Positions 1 through 6,259 of a DNA stretch of 14,109 nt are shown here, piece after piece; the stretch's first letter is position 1, and each line of letters begins with the position of its first letter. Made by a program: the position numbers and the translations under genes. The stretch spans positions 1-14,109 of the forward strand of contig UROM01000040.1 in assembly GCA_900549455.1 (NCBI GenBank). Reading direction: 5' to 3'. The notes under the pieces are model-generated. The model made no database searches and had not been told where the DNA came from. It was given only the letters and a program-made list of their open reading frames with translations. This stretch comes from an uncultured Collinsella sp. GTDB lineage: Bacteria; Actinomycetota; Coriobacteriia; Coriobacteriales; Coriobacteriaceae.

Positions 1-48
1 TCTACACTTATGCGATCGTCGGCAGCGTCAGATGTGTATAAGAGACAG
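1..48 (+). other. Illumina Nextera adapter with i5 index (assembly contaminant)
   Basis: This is not genomic sequence. Bases 1-7 match the end of the P5 oligo, 8-15 (TTATGCGA) sit where the i5 index belongs and match Nextera index S522 as I remember it, 16-29 are the Nextera read-1 stem, and 30-48 are the Tn5 mosaic end (AGATGTGTATAAGAGACAG). Translating this stretch backwards adds a spurious tail reading SYTHLTLPT to any minus-strand frame that runs off the end. Genuine DNA starts at about 49. Confidence 0.97.
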
Positions 49-75
49 AGTATAGCCCACCCACGCGTCTATAAA

Positions 76-142
76 AGTTGCGGTGACATAGTTCCGATTT
101 AAGCGGTTTAACAGCACAAATAGGAACTATATCACCGCAACT
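76..142. repeat. 67-bp palindromic element (REP/MITE-like), possible terminator for the radical SAM gene
   Basis: Two 20-bp arms, 76-95 and 123-142, are reverse complements with one mismatch (ACATAG against ATATAG) around a 27-nt loop. It starts 41 bp past the radical SAM stop codon. Read on the minus strand the stem is followed by TTTTAT, so it could end that transcript. However, a stem this long and this low in GC, with a long loop, is more like a dispersed intergenic palindrome than a compact terminator. No gene is visible between 49 and 183, and this element is the only structure seen there. Confidence 0.7.
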
Positions 143-183
143 GATGGGGCGGGATGGCGGGCACTGGCTGCTGCGTGGTTTTG

Positions 184-960
184 CTAGTAGCTCACCTGGC
201 AGGGGATGCCGAGGGCGCGCACGCGTGCAGCAATCTTGTCGAGCACCTCGGGCGCCGCTTTGGCAAGGCCGGCGATTGGTGTCTCGCGCGCCACTGTGTA
301 GATGGTCGCCTCCTGCGGGCGAATGCGCTCGAGCGCCGAGAGCCAAGGGCCGACGTACTCCTCGCCGGTGTTATCGAGAGACTTGCCTCGGTACTCGCCG
401 CTCAAAAACATCGTCTGGATAATGACGTGGCCGTTAAAGCTCGCGAACGTTTCGATCTGGTGCTCTACATCGTAGGGGCCAACGGGCTGGTCGAGCAGCT
501 GGATAAAAGCCGGGTCGACCGTATCGAGCTTGAGGATGTTGTCGTCGACCATCATGAGCGCATCGTGTACCTGGGGACGGTCGGCGCGCGTGCCGTTGGA
601 AAGCACGGCAATCTTGGTGTTTGGGGCCAGCTCGTCGCGCAGCGCGACGGCGCCGGCGATGGCCTGCGGAAACTCCGGTGCGGCGGTGGGCTCGCCGTTG
701 CCTGCGAAGGTGATTACATCGGGGAGCTCGCCCTCGGCTGCCATCTCGCGCAGCTTTACCTCGAGCGCGTCGAGTACCACGGCAGCTATGTTGTACGGCT
801 CATGGCAGGGGCGCTCAGCGTTGAGACCGTTTTCGCAGTAAATGCAGTCGAACGTGCAGATTTTGCCGCTGGCCGGCATCATGTTGACGCCGAGCGAAAG
901 GCCCAGGCGACGGCTGCGAACGGGCCCAAAGATGGGGCTGGCATTCAAAAACGTAGACAT
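184..960 (-). CDS. Radical SAM protein, TYW1-like (COG0731) family
   Basis: A 258-residue iron-sulfur enzyme expected to cleave S-adenosylmethionine reductively to a 5'-deoxyadenosyl radical. Cys35, Cys39 and Cys42 form the CX3CX2C cluster-binding motif (CTFDCIYC). The upstream PVRSRRLGLSLGVN stretch at 13-26 is typical of bacterial COG0731 proteins. GNGEPT at 87-92 corresponds to the glycine-rich SAM-binding segment of radical SAM enzymes. Archaeal and eukaryotic relatives act in wyosine tRNA modification, but the substrate of the short bacterial form is unknown to me, so I do not assign one. The start is set by GAGGAG nine nucleotides upstream. An ATG six bases earlier (964-966) is possible but lies only 3 nt from that site. 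The gene is divergent from the hydrolase, with about 225 bp between the two starts, and is followed by a palindrome. Confidence 0.9.
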   Translation of the reverse strand: MSTFLNASPIFGPVRSRRLGLSLGVNMMPASGKICTFDCIYCENGLNAERPCHEPYNIAAVVLDALEVKLREMAAEGELPDVITFAGNGEPTAAPEFPQAIAGAVALRDELAPNTKIAVLSNGTRADRPQVHDALMMVDDNILKLDTVDPAFIQLLDQPVGPYDVEHQIETFASFNGHVIIQTMFLSGEYRGKSLDNTGEEYVGPWLSALERIRPQEATIYTVARETPIAGLAKAAPEVLDKIAARVRALGIPCQVSY

Positions 961-969
961 AGGCATATG

Positions 970-974
970 CTCCT
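970..974 (-). promoter_or_regulatory. Ribosome binding site that decides the radical SAM start
   Basis: On the minus strand this reads AGGAG within TTGAGGAG. It lies nine nucleotides before the ATG at 958-960 and only three before the ATG at 964-966, which favours the inner start. Confidence 0.65.
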
Positions 975-1129
975 CAAGACAATTGTGCCTAAGCATAGCA
1001 TCGGCTCCAAAGCAAGGTGTGGGCTCTTGCTTTACAAGTTTCGTTTTTTCACGTCGCTCATTATGCGGTGCCATGAAAAGTCTCGGGTCAGGTACAGTTA
1101 ATCTGTTAACAAGGCGTAAGGCAATGCAG

Positions 1130-1165
1130 GCCCATCCAACCGTACCGATGTGCAACTGGATGGGC
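1130..1165 (+). repeat. 9-bp inverted repeat in the hydrolase leader
   Basis: GCCCATCCA (1130-1138) and TGGATGGGC (1157-1165) are perfect reverse complements around an 18-nt loop. The repeat ends 20 nt before the hydrolase ATG, just upstream of a GGGGG ribosome-binding stretch. It has no T-run, so it is not a terminator. It could be a leader hairpin or an operator. I found no convincing -35/-10 pair in the 961-1129 stretch. Confidence 0.5.
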
Positions 1166-1185
1166 GTTGATGATGGGGGCACAAC

Positions 1186-1983
1186 ATGGATTTTACGGTC
1201 GAGAATGCGGGCACTACGATCGCCTGCCGCGAGTATGCCGGCCCGGTTGTATCGTCCGATGCACCCGCCTTGGTGTGCGTGCACGGTGCCTGCGTCGACG
1301 GCGTCTTTTTTGACGCCATCGCCCGCGAGCTCGCCTGTGACTATCGCGTCATTACCTATGACCGCCGCGGTTGCGGCGAGAGCGGCGACGCTGCAGACGG
1401 ACGCTACGACCTCGCTGCCCAGGCCGCCGACCTGCAGGCTGTTATCGAGCATATTGGCGCTCCGGCAAACGTGCTCGCGCACAGTGCCGGTACGCTGGTG
1501 ACGCTGGAGCTTCTCCGTGCAAACCCCACCATAATCTCGCGTGCGATTCTGCATGAACCCGCCGTGACGGATGAGGGTGCCGGTCTGGGCGCGGCCCCGG
1601 TTTTGCTCGAGATGATCGCCGCGGGAAAGGTCTCCAGGGCATTACGGGCCTTCCTGGGCGCCATCGGCGATTCGGACCCTGAGGCCCCCAAGTTAACCGA
1701 GGCAGAAGCCAAGCATGCCCTGCGCAACGGCCGCGGCTTCATGGCAAACGAATACGGGATTACTATGACCTGCGTTCCCGATTGGGATAGCGTCCGCGCG
1801 TCAAGAACGGTGGCCGCCGTGCTCCTGGGCGAGCTCTCGATTGGCACGCCTCGCGAGGCGGGCACGAGGGTGGCGGCTGAGCTTTTGGACTGTCCACTCG
1901 TAATGGTTCCCGGCGCGCACAACGGCCTGCGCGATCGCCCGGGAGCGGCTGCCCAGACTGTCCTTGGCATCCTGGGGCTCTAA
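1186..1983 (+). CDS. Alpha/beta fold hydrolase
   Basis: A 265-residue cytoplasmic hydrolase of the alpha/beta superfamily with no signal peptide. The fold markers occur in order: VCVHGACVDG at 31-39 (strand 3 and oxyanion loop), ITYDRRGCGESG at 56-67, nucleophile elbow AHSAG with Ser100, and VPGAHNG with the catalytic His245. Glu216 in LLGELSIG is a plausible acid, though an Asp elsewhere is possible. The elbow has Ala where the first Gly of GXSXG usually stands, which is common in this superfamily. Length matches single-domain esterase or haloperoxidase-like members. Substrate cannot be read from sequence, so esterase, lactonase or thioesterase activity are all open. It stands alone: divergent from the radical SAM gene, with 211 bp before the next gene. 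Confidence 0.9.
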   Translation: MDFTVENAGTTIACREYAGPVVSSDAPALVCVHGACVDGVFFDAIARELACDYRVITYDRRGCGESGDAADGRYDLAAQAADLQAVIEHIGAPANVLAHSAGTLVTLELLRANPTIISRAILHEPAVTDEGAGLGAAPVLLEMIAAGKVSRALRAFLGAIGDSDPEAPKLTEAEAKHALRNGRGFMANEYGITMTCVPDWDSVRASRTVAAVLLGELSIGTPREAGTRVAAELLDCPLVMVPGAHNGLRDRPGAAAQTVLGILGL

Positions 1984-2133
1984 CACCCGCAATAGCCAAA
2001 GCAGACTTCACCCGCAAACGTTTCGGCCTTGTTAACAAATATGCTTAAAACCTCACGTCTGCGGCTTCAATCGCGCCGTCTGCCAACTCATAAAAATGTA
2101 ACAGCATTCACGTGCTTACCTGCATCGGCAAGG

Positions 2134-2149
2134 TGTTACCCTTGTAACA
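2134..2149. promoter_or_regulatory. Inverted repeat at the promoter of the GGDEF/HD-GYP gene
   Basis: TGTTAC and GTAACA form a perfect 6-bp dyad around CCTT. A further TGTAACA lies at 2097-2103, and the right half of the dyad is also TGTAACA (2143-2149). The dyad overlaps the -35 proposed below, a suitable place for a regulator to block or recruit polymerase. A 10-bp palindrome, TTGTTAACAA, lies further up at 2029-2038. These are the only structures I see in the 1984-2194 gap. Confidence 0.45.
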
Positions 2150-2170
2150 TTTGGAACCCACCGCTACCAT
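2142..2170 (+). promoter_or_regulatory. Putative sigma-70-type promoter for the signalling operon
   Basis: TTGTAA (2142-2147) and TACCAT (2165-2170) are separated by 17 nt, which is ideal spacing with moderate matches to consensus. A ribosome-binding AAAGGG at 2183-2188 sits six nucleotides before the ATG, so the leader would be short. Confidence 0.45.
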
Positions 2171-2194
2171 GCGAAGCTATCGAAAGGGCCCCAT

Positions 2195-4075
2195 ATGCTC
2201 AATAATCACGAGGTCAATCTAACCGACGAGGAGGCTGCCACCGAGGTCGCCCGTGTCGCGAAGACCTACCCCGTGGTACGTTTGCTGTCGGCCGATCAGA
2301 TTAAGAGCGAGCCTAACTGCCTGCTCGCCGGTGATCGCTGCCCTTGTTTGCGCCAGGCAAGTCTTGAGGCCTTGACAGATTCCGATGAGGTGTCGGAGCA
2401 ACTGCTCAACGATGGCGTTGAGTACCGCGCCCATCTGCGCCCTCTGAAGGTCGAGGGCGAGCCTCATGTCCTGCTGATGGTGCGTCCGATCGATGGGCAA
2501 GAGGCTGCAAAAGAGGACCTTGTCTACACCGACGTGCTGACGAGCGTGCACAATCGCCGATATTACGAGGAAAAGCTCCGTAGCGCCCGCATGAATGCCG
2601 GCGTTGCGATGATCGACCTTGATGATTTTAAGGTCTTCAACGATACGTGTGGCCGTCATGCCGGCGACCTTGCGCTCGGTGCCGTGGCGACAGCCATGCG
2701 CAGCGGAATCCGTTCGACTGACGAGCTTGTGCGCTATGGCTGCGACAAGTTTGTGGTTGTCATGCCCAATATTCCCTCCGATGACTTCACCCGTCGCCTG
2801 CATCAGGTGTCCGATGCCGTTCGTTCCACGATTATTCCGGGCCATGAGTACGTGAGCTTGACGGCATGTGTTGGTGGCGTTCGCATTCATGGCGAGACGG
2901 TCGATGAGGGCGTTGGCCGCGCTGTCCAGTTACTGAGCCGCGCTAAGGCAAAAGCCGGTACGGTCGTGACCGATGCCGATTCCATCGAGGCCTTCCAAAG
3001 CGAAAAGCCTTTGGTACTTATTGTCGATGACTCCGAGATGAACCGAGTCATTCTCAGCGAGATGCTCAAGGACGAGTATTGCATCCTCGAGGCCGACAAC
3101 GGTCGTACGGCGCTCGACATGGTCGACCGCTATGGTGATGAGTTGTCGCTCGTGCTGCTGGATATTGTCATGCCGGGCATAAGCGGCTTTGAGGTGCTGG
3201 CCGGTCTGTCGCGCCGATCGGTTAGTGACAATCTGCCTGTCATCATGATTTCGAGCGAAGATTCCGATGATATGGTTCTGCGCGCGTACGAGCTGGGCGC
3301 CTCGGACTATATCAACCGCCCGTTTGACTCCCGTGTCGTGCGCCGCCGTGTAAGCAACACCATCCGCCTATACGCCAAACAGCGCCGTCTGACGAGCCTG
3401 CTGTCCCAGCAGTACAACGAGCGTGTCAAGAACAGTCGCATGCTCATCGACATCATGGCTGGCGTCATGGAGCTTCGCAACGGCGAGAGCGGCAGGCACG
3501 TTACGAACATCGAAAAGCTGACCGAGCTGCTGCTTGGCTGTCTGGTCCAGCGTAGCGACACCATTTCCCTTGACAATGAGGAGCGCTCCACGATTGCCCT
3601 GGCTTCGGCGCTGCACGATATCGGCAAGATGTCGATTGACGATGCGATTCTCAACAAACCCGGGCGCCTTACGTCCGAGGAGTTCGAGATTATGAAGACG
3701 CATACCACGATCGGCGCCGACATGCTGCTTGAGCTGGGTAGCCATCACGCCGGCAATGCGCTTATGGAATATGCGTACCAGATTGCGCGTTGGCATCACG
3801 AGCGCTGGGACGGCAAGGGTTATCCCGATGGCCTTAAGGGCGACGAAATTCCCATTGCCGCACAGGTGGTTTCGGTGGCCGACGTGTACGATGCTCTGAC
3901 GAGCGTGCGCGTGTACAAGGACGCTATCCCGCACAAGGAGGCAATTCAGATGATCCTGGACGGTAAGTGCGGCACCTTTAACCCGCTGCTGCTCGATTGT
4001 CTGCTTGAGGTGCAAGACCAAATTGCCGAGACGTTGGCACGCCCCGCCGACGTTGTCGCGTTTCCCACGATTTAG
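2195..4075 (+). CDS. GGDEF (degenerate)-receiver-HD-GYP signalling protein
   Basis: A 626-residue soluble protein with no membrane segment. Residues 1-106 are unassigned, with a cysteine cluster (Cys42, Cys49, Cys51). Residues 107-262 form a GGDEF domain that keeps DLDDFK (141-146) but has GCDKF (182-186) as its signature, so cyclase activity is doubtful. The inhibitory RxxD site (Arg173-Asp176) is present at the canonical five-residue distance. Residues 271-395 are a receiver with acidic Asp278/Asp279 and phosphoacceptor Asp323, but the conserved Lys is Arg375. Residues 412-612 are HD-GYP: His435, His474-Asp475, His503, His534-His535, GYP 542-544 and Asp563 are all present, consistent with an active cyclic-di-GMP phosphodiesterase. 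The usual FDP of the C-terminal part is FNP. The Hpt gene follows after 24 nt. Domains are confident; the physiological input and nucleotide are inferred. Confidence 0.93.
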   Translation: MLNNHEVNLTDEEAATEVARVAKTYPVVRLLSADQIKSEPNCLLAGDRCPCLRQASLEALTDSDEVSEQLLNDGVEYRAHLRPLKVEGEPHVLLMVRPIDGQEAAKEDLVYTDVLTSVHNRRYYEEKLRSARMNAGVAMIDLDDFKVFNDTCGRHAGDLALGAVATAMRSGIRSTDELVRYGCDKFVVVMPNIPSDDFTRRLHQVSDAVRSTIIPGHEYVSLTACVGGVRIHGETVDEGVGRAVQLLSRAKAKAGTVVTDADSIEAFQSEKPLVLIVDDSEMNRVILSEMLKDEYCILEADNGRTALDMVDRYGDELSLVLLDIVMPGISGFEVLAGLSRRSVSDNLPVIMISSEDSDDMVLRAYELGASDYINRPFDSRVVRRRVSNTIRLYAKQRRLTSLLSQQYNERVKNSRMLIDIMAGVMELRNGESGRHVTNIEKLTELLLGCLVQRSDTISLDNEERSTIALASALHDIGKMSIDDAILNKPGRLTSEEFEIMKTHTTIGADMLLELGSHHAGNALMEYAYQIARWHHERWDGKGYPDGLKGDEIPIAAQVVSVADVYDALTSVRVYKDAIPHKEAIQMILDGKCGTFNPLLLDCLLEVQDQIAETLARPADVVAFPTI

Positions 4076-4099
4076 TTTGACCAAAGGAGTTTTTAATCC

Positions 4100-4456
4100 A
4101 TGATTTCCATGCGTGAGGCGTATGAGAAGATCGGCGCCAATTATGATGACGCGTGCGCTCGGCTGATGGGCGAGGAAATGCTCGCCCGCTTTGCCCTCAA
4201 GTTTTTGGATGACGAGAGCATGGACAAGCTGGAGGCCGCCATGGCGGCGGGAGACGCCGAAGGTGCGTTTATGGCAGCGCACACGCTCAAGGGCGTGAGC
4301 CAGAACCTGGGATTCGATAATCTGTACGAGCCGGCGGTCGTGGTGACCGAGGCGCTGCGCGGCGCCGATGCCGTTGACGGCGCTCGCGAGGGGATGCATG
4401 CGCTGCAGCAGCAATATGCGGCTACGATGTCGGCCCTGCGCGAGACGGCCGAATAA
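4100..4456 (+). CDS. Hpt-domain phosphotransfer protein
   Basis: A 118-residue stand-alone histidine phosphotransfer protein, all helical by composition. The AAHTLKGVSQNLGF stretch (59-72) carries the phospho-accepting His61 and the Lys/Gly pattern typical of Hpt domains. It would shuttle phosphate between a histidine kinase or hybrid kinase and a receiver. Its position 24 nt downstream of the GGDEF-receiver-HD-GYP gene, behind its own AAAGGAG, makes that receiver (Asp323) the obvious partner. No histidine kinase is encoded in the window, so the phosphate source is elsewhere or acetyl phosphate acts on the receiver. The ATG at 4100 is chosen because GGAG lies 10 nt upstream; the ATG at 4109 is too far away. 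A terminator follows 44 nt after the stop. Confidence 0.92.
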   Translation: MISMREAYEKIGANYDDACARLMGEEMLARFALKFLDDESMDKLEAAMAAGDAEGAFMAAHTLKGVSQNLGFDNLYEPAVVVTEALRGADAVDGAREGMHALQQQYAATMSALRETAE

Positions 4457-4500
4457 GAGCTTGCGAGCCTTGGGCTGCGCGCCTGTCGCGTATAGGCAAA

Positions 4501-4540
4501 AGGGCGCCCCGTCGGACCATGTGGCCGGCGGGGCGCCCTT
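4501..4540. terminator. Bidirectional terminator between the signalling operon and the importer operon
   Basis: AGGGCGCCCCG (4501-4511) and CGGGGCGCCCT (4529-4539) form a perfect 11-bp GC-rich stem around a 17-nt loop. It lies between two convergent genes. In the minus direction the stem is followed by TTTTGCC; in the plus direction by a weaker TTATCTGTT tail. It probably ends transcripts from both sides, more strongly the minus-strand one. Confidence 0.85.
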
Positions 4541-4561
4541 ATCTGTTATGCGGTTCGCGAA

Positions 4562-5371
4562 CTAGCGGGTCTGCTTTACCTTGGCCGCCGCCTCGACAAA
4601 CGACTTCCACAGGTTAAAGTCGGTCTCGAGCGTCTGCCAGGTGTACTCGGGATGCCATTGCACACCCAGACAGAACGGCTGGCCTTCGACTTCGATGCAC
4701 TCGGGAACGCCGTCGGTTGCCTTGGCGACCAAGCGCGTGCTCTTACCCAGACGATCGACGCAGCAGTGATGTGCGGAGTTGGTCTGGATCAGCCTGTGCC
4801 CGCCAACCGCGCGCTCCAGCAGCGAGCCCGGCACGACCTCGACAGGATGCACAGGGTCGTTGAGCACGTGGGTATGGCGCCACTGCGTGCGGCCCTCGCG
4901 CGCGCCCAGGCTCGGCACGTCCATGCACAGGGTGCCGCCGGTGGCGACGTTGAGCAGTTGCGTGCCGCGGCAGGTGGTAAAGAGCGGCTTTTTGGCACGG
5001 AGCACCTCGCTGACCAGCTTAAACTCAAAACTATCGCGGATCTCGCAGCAGAGGGTGGGGTCGTAGGGTCGATCATCGCCCCAACGTTTGGGATTGACAT
5101 CCGGGCCACCGGGAATGGCGATGCCGTCGGCGATATCGACGTAATGACGGATGACCTCAATGTCCTCGGTGATGGACATCTGCAGCGGCAGGCCGCCGGC
5201 GGCAAGGATGGCATCGACAAAGACACTTGCGATTTCTTCGTTGGGGGAGAGCGTTTCGCTTAAAAACGGCTTTGCCCCTTCCCAACGCGGCGCCACCAGG
5301 ATGAGTGGACGGTCGGCGGGGGCAACGTCGACGTGCGGGGTATAGGACGAGGAGGTATGGGTTCCGATCAT
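4562..5371 (-). CDS. Class I glutamine amidotransferase-like hydrolase (peptidase C26, gamma-glutamyl-GABA hydrolase family)
   Basis: A 269-residue cytoplasmic enzyme of the PuuD-like family, expected to hydrolyse a gamma-glutamyl amide bond. Markers in order: IPGGPDVNP near 86-94, nucleophile elbow TTCRGTQ with Cys134, NSAHH near 198-202, and GVQWHPE with His240 and Glu242 completing the triad. No synthetase domain is fused, which supports a free hydrolase rather than a biosynthetic amidotransferase. I use the ATG at 5369-5371, preceded by a weak GAAAG. An in-frame ATG at 5405-5407 would add 12 residues (281 in all) but has no ribosome-binding site. The gene lies 87 nt after the importer ATPase stop on the same strand with no terminator seen between them, so it may share that transcript and act on the imported compound. 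True substrate unknown. Confidence 0.88.
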   Translation of the reverse strand: MIGTHTSSSYTPHVDVAPADRPLILVAPRWEGAKPFLSETLSPNEEIASVFVDAILAAGGLPLQMSITEDIEVIRHYVDIADGIAIPGGPDVNPKRWGDDRPYDPTLCCEIRDSFEFKLVSEVLRAKKPLFTTCRGTQLLNVATGGTLCMDVPSLGAREGRTQWRHTHVLNDPVHPVEVVPGSLLERAVGGHRLIQTNSAHHCCVDRLGKSTRLVAKATDGVPECIEVEGQPFCLGVQWHPEYTWQTLETDFNLWKSFVEAAAKVKQTR

Positions 5372-5458
5372 AGGTGTTGCTTTCGAATCCGGGTGGACAT
5401 GGTGCATGGGTGGCGCGGGGCAAACGTTACTGATGAATTTGCCCGCGTGGCAATTGGG

Positions 5459-6223
5459 TTAGTGGCCCTTGATGGAGTTGAGGAAGTCCTGGGCGCGCTT
5501 GGTCTGGGGGTGGTCGAAGAACTCGTCGGGCGTGCCGGTTTCCACGATCTGGCCGTCGGCCATAAACACGACGCGGTCGGCTACGCGGCGGGCAAAGTTC
5601 ATCTCGTGCGTGATGACGATCATCGTCATGCCCTGCTGGGCCAGACGGACCATGACCTCGAGCACCTCGTTGATCATCTCGGGATCGAGGGCACTCGTGG
5701 GCTCGTCAAAGAGCATGGCCTTGGGTTGCATGGCAAGCGAGCGGGCGATGGCTACGCGCTGTTGCTGGCCGCCCGAGAGCTGTGCGGGCACCTTATCGGC
5801 CTGCTCGGCCACGCCCACGCGGCCCAGCAGGTCCATGGCGCGCTCACGGGCTTCGTCCTTGGAGACGCCCAGCACATCGACCGGTCCCAGCATGACGTTC
5901 TGCAGGACGGTCATATGTGCGAACAGGTTGAACTGCTGAAACACCATGCCCAGCTCGGCACGCATGCGGGCAAGGTCCTTGCCTTCCTGCGGTAGGGGCT
6001 CGCCCTCGATGAGGATCTCGCCCGAGTCGATGGTTTCCAGGCGGTTGATGGTGCGGCACATGGTCGACTTGCCCGAGCCCGAAGGACCGATCACAACGAC
6101 GACCTCGCCGCGGTCGACTGAGAGATTGATGTCGTTGAGGACGTGCAGATCTCCGTAGTGCTTATCGACGTGTCTGAGCTCGATCAGCGGCTGATTGCCG
6201 GTGGAAGAGGTGCTCTGTGCCAT
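5459..6223 (-). CDS. Polar amino acid ABC transporter ATP-binding protein (GlnQ-type)
   Basis: A 254-residue ATPase that powers the importer encoded upstream. All nucleotide-binding motifs are intact: Walker A GPSGSGKST (46-54), Q-loop FQQF (95-98), signature LSGGQQQR (149-156), Walker B MLFDEP (170-175) with catalytic Glu174, D-loop SALD (177-180) and switch His206. The combination FQQFNLF, HMTVLQNV and THEMNFARRVADRVVFM is characteristic of the GlnQ/HisP/GluA amino acid importer subfamily. Start is well supported by AAGGAG, spaced about nine bases before the ATG. It is 36 nt downstream of the second permease. The matching motif set makes family assignment secure; glutamate or glutamine as substrate is a family-based inference. 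Confidence 0.96.
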   Translation of the reverse strand: MAQSTSSTGNQPLIELRHVDKHYGDLHVLNDINLSVDRGEVVVVIGPSGSGKSTMCRTINRLETIDSGEILIEGEPLPQEGKDLARMRAELGMVFQQFNLFAHMTVLQNVMLGPVDVLGVSKDEARERAMDLLGRVGVAEQADKVPAQLSGGQQQRVAIARSLAMQPKAMLFDEPTSALDPEMINEVLEVMVRLAQQGMTMIVITHEMNFARRVADRVVFMADGQIVETGTPDEFFDHPQTKRAQDFLNSIKGH

Positions 6224-6259
6224 GGTGCTCGGCTCCTTATGACTCGAAATGGTAAAGCG

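Noticed and set aside
154..1101. Plus-strand open frame of about 315 codons
   Set aside because: It is antisense to the radical SAM gene, which has clear catalytic motifs; the antisense translation has none.
961..1554. N-terminal extension of the radical SAM protein into the divergent gap and the hydrolase gene
   Set aside because: The reading frame stays open, but it is antisense to the hydrolase and has no family similarity. A good ribosome site and typical family N-terminus support the start at 960.
3368..4414. Minus-strand open frame of about 348 codons
   Set aside because: It is fully antisense to the well-supported HD-GYP and Hpt genes and shows no recognisable motif.
5372..5407. 12-residue N-terminal extension of the amidotransferase-like hydrolase
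   Set aside because: The ATG at 5405-5407 has no ribosome-binding site. I prefer 5371, though both sites are weak and the longer form is not excluded.
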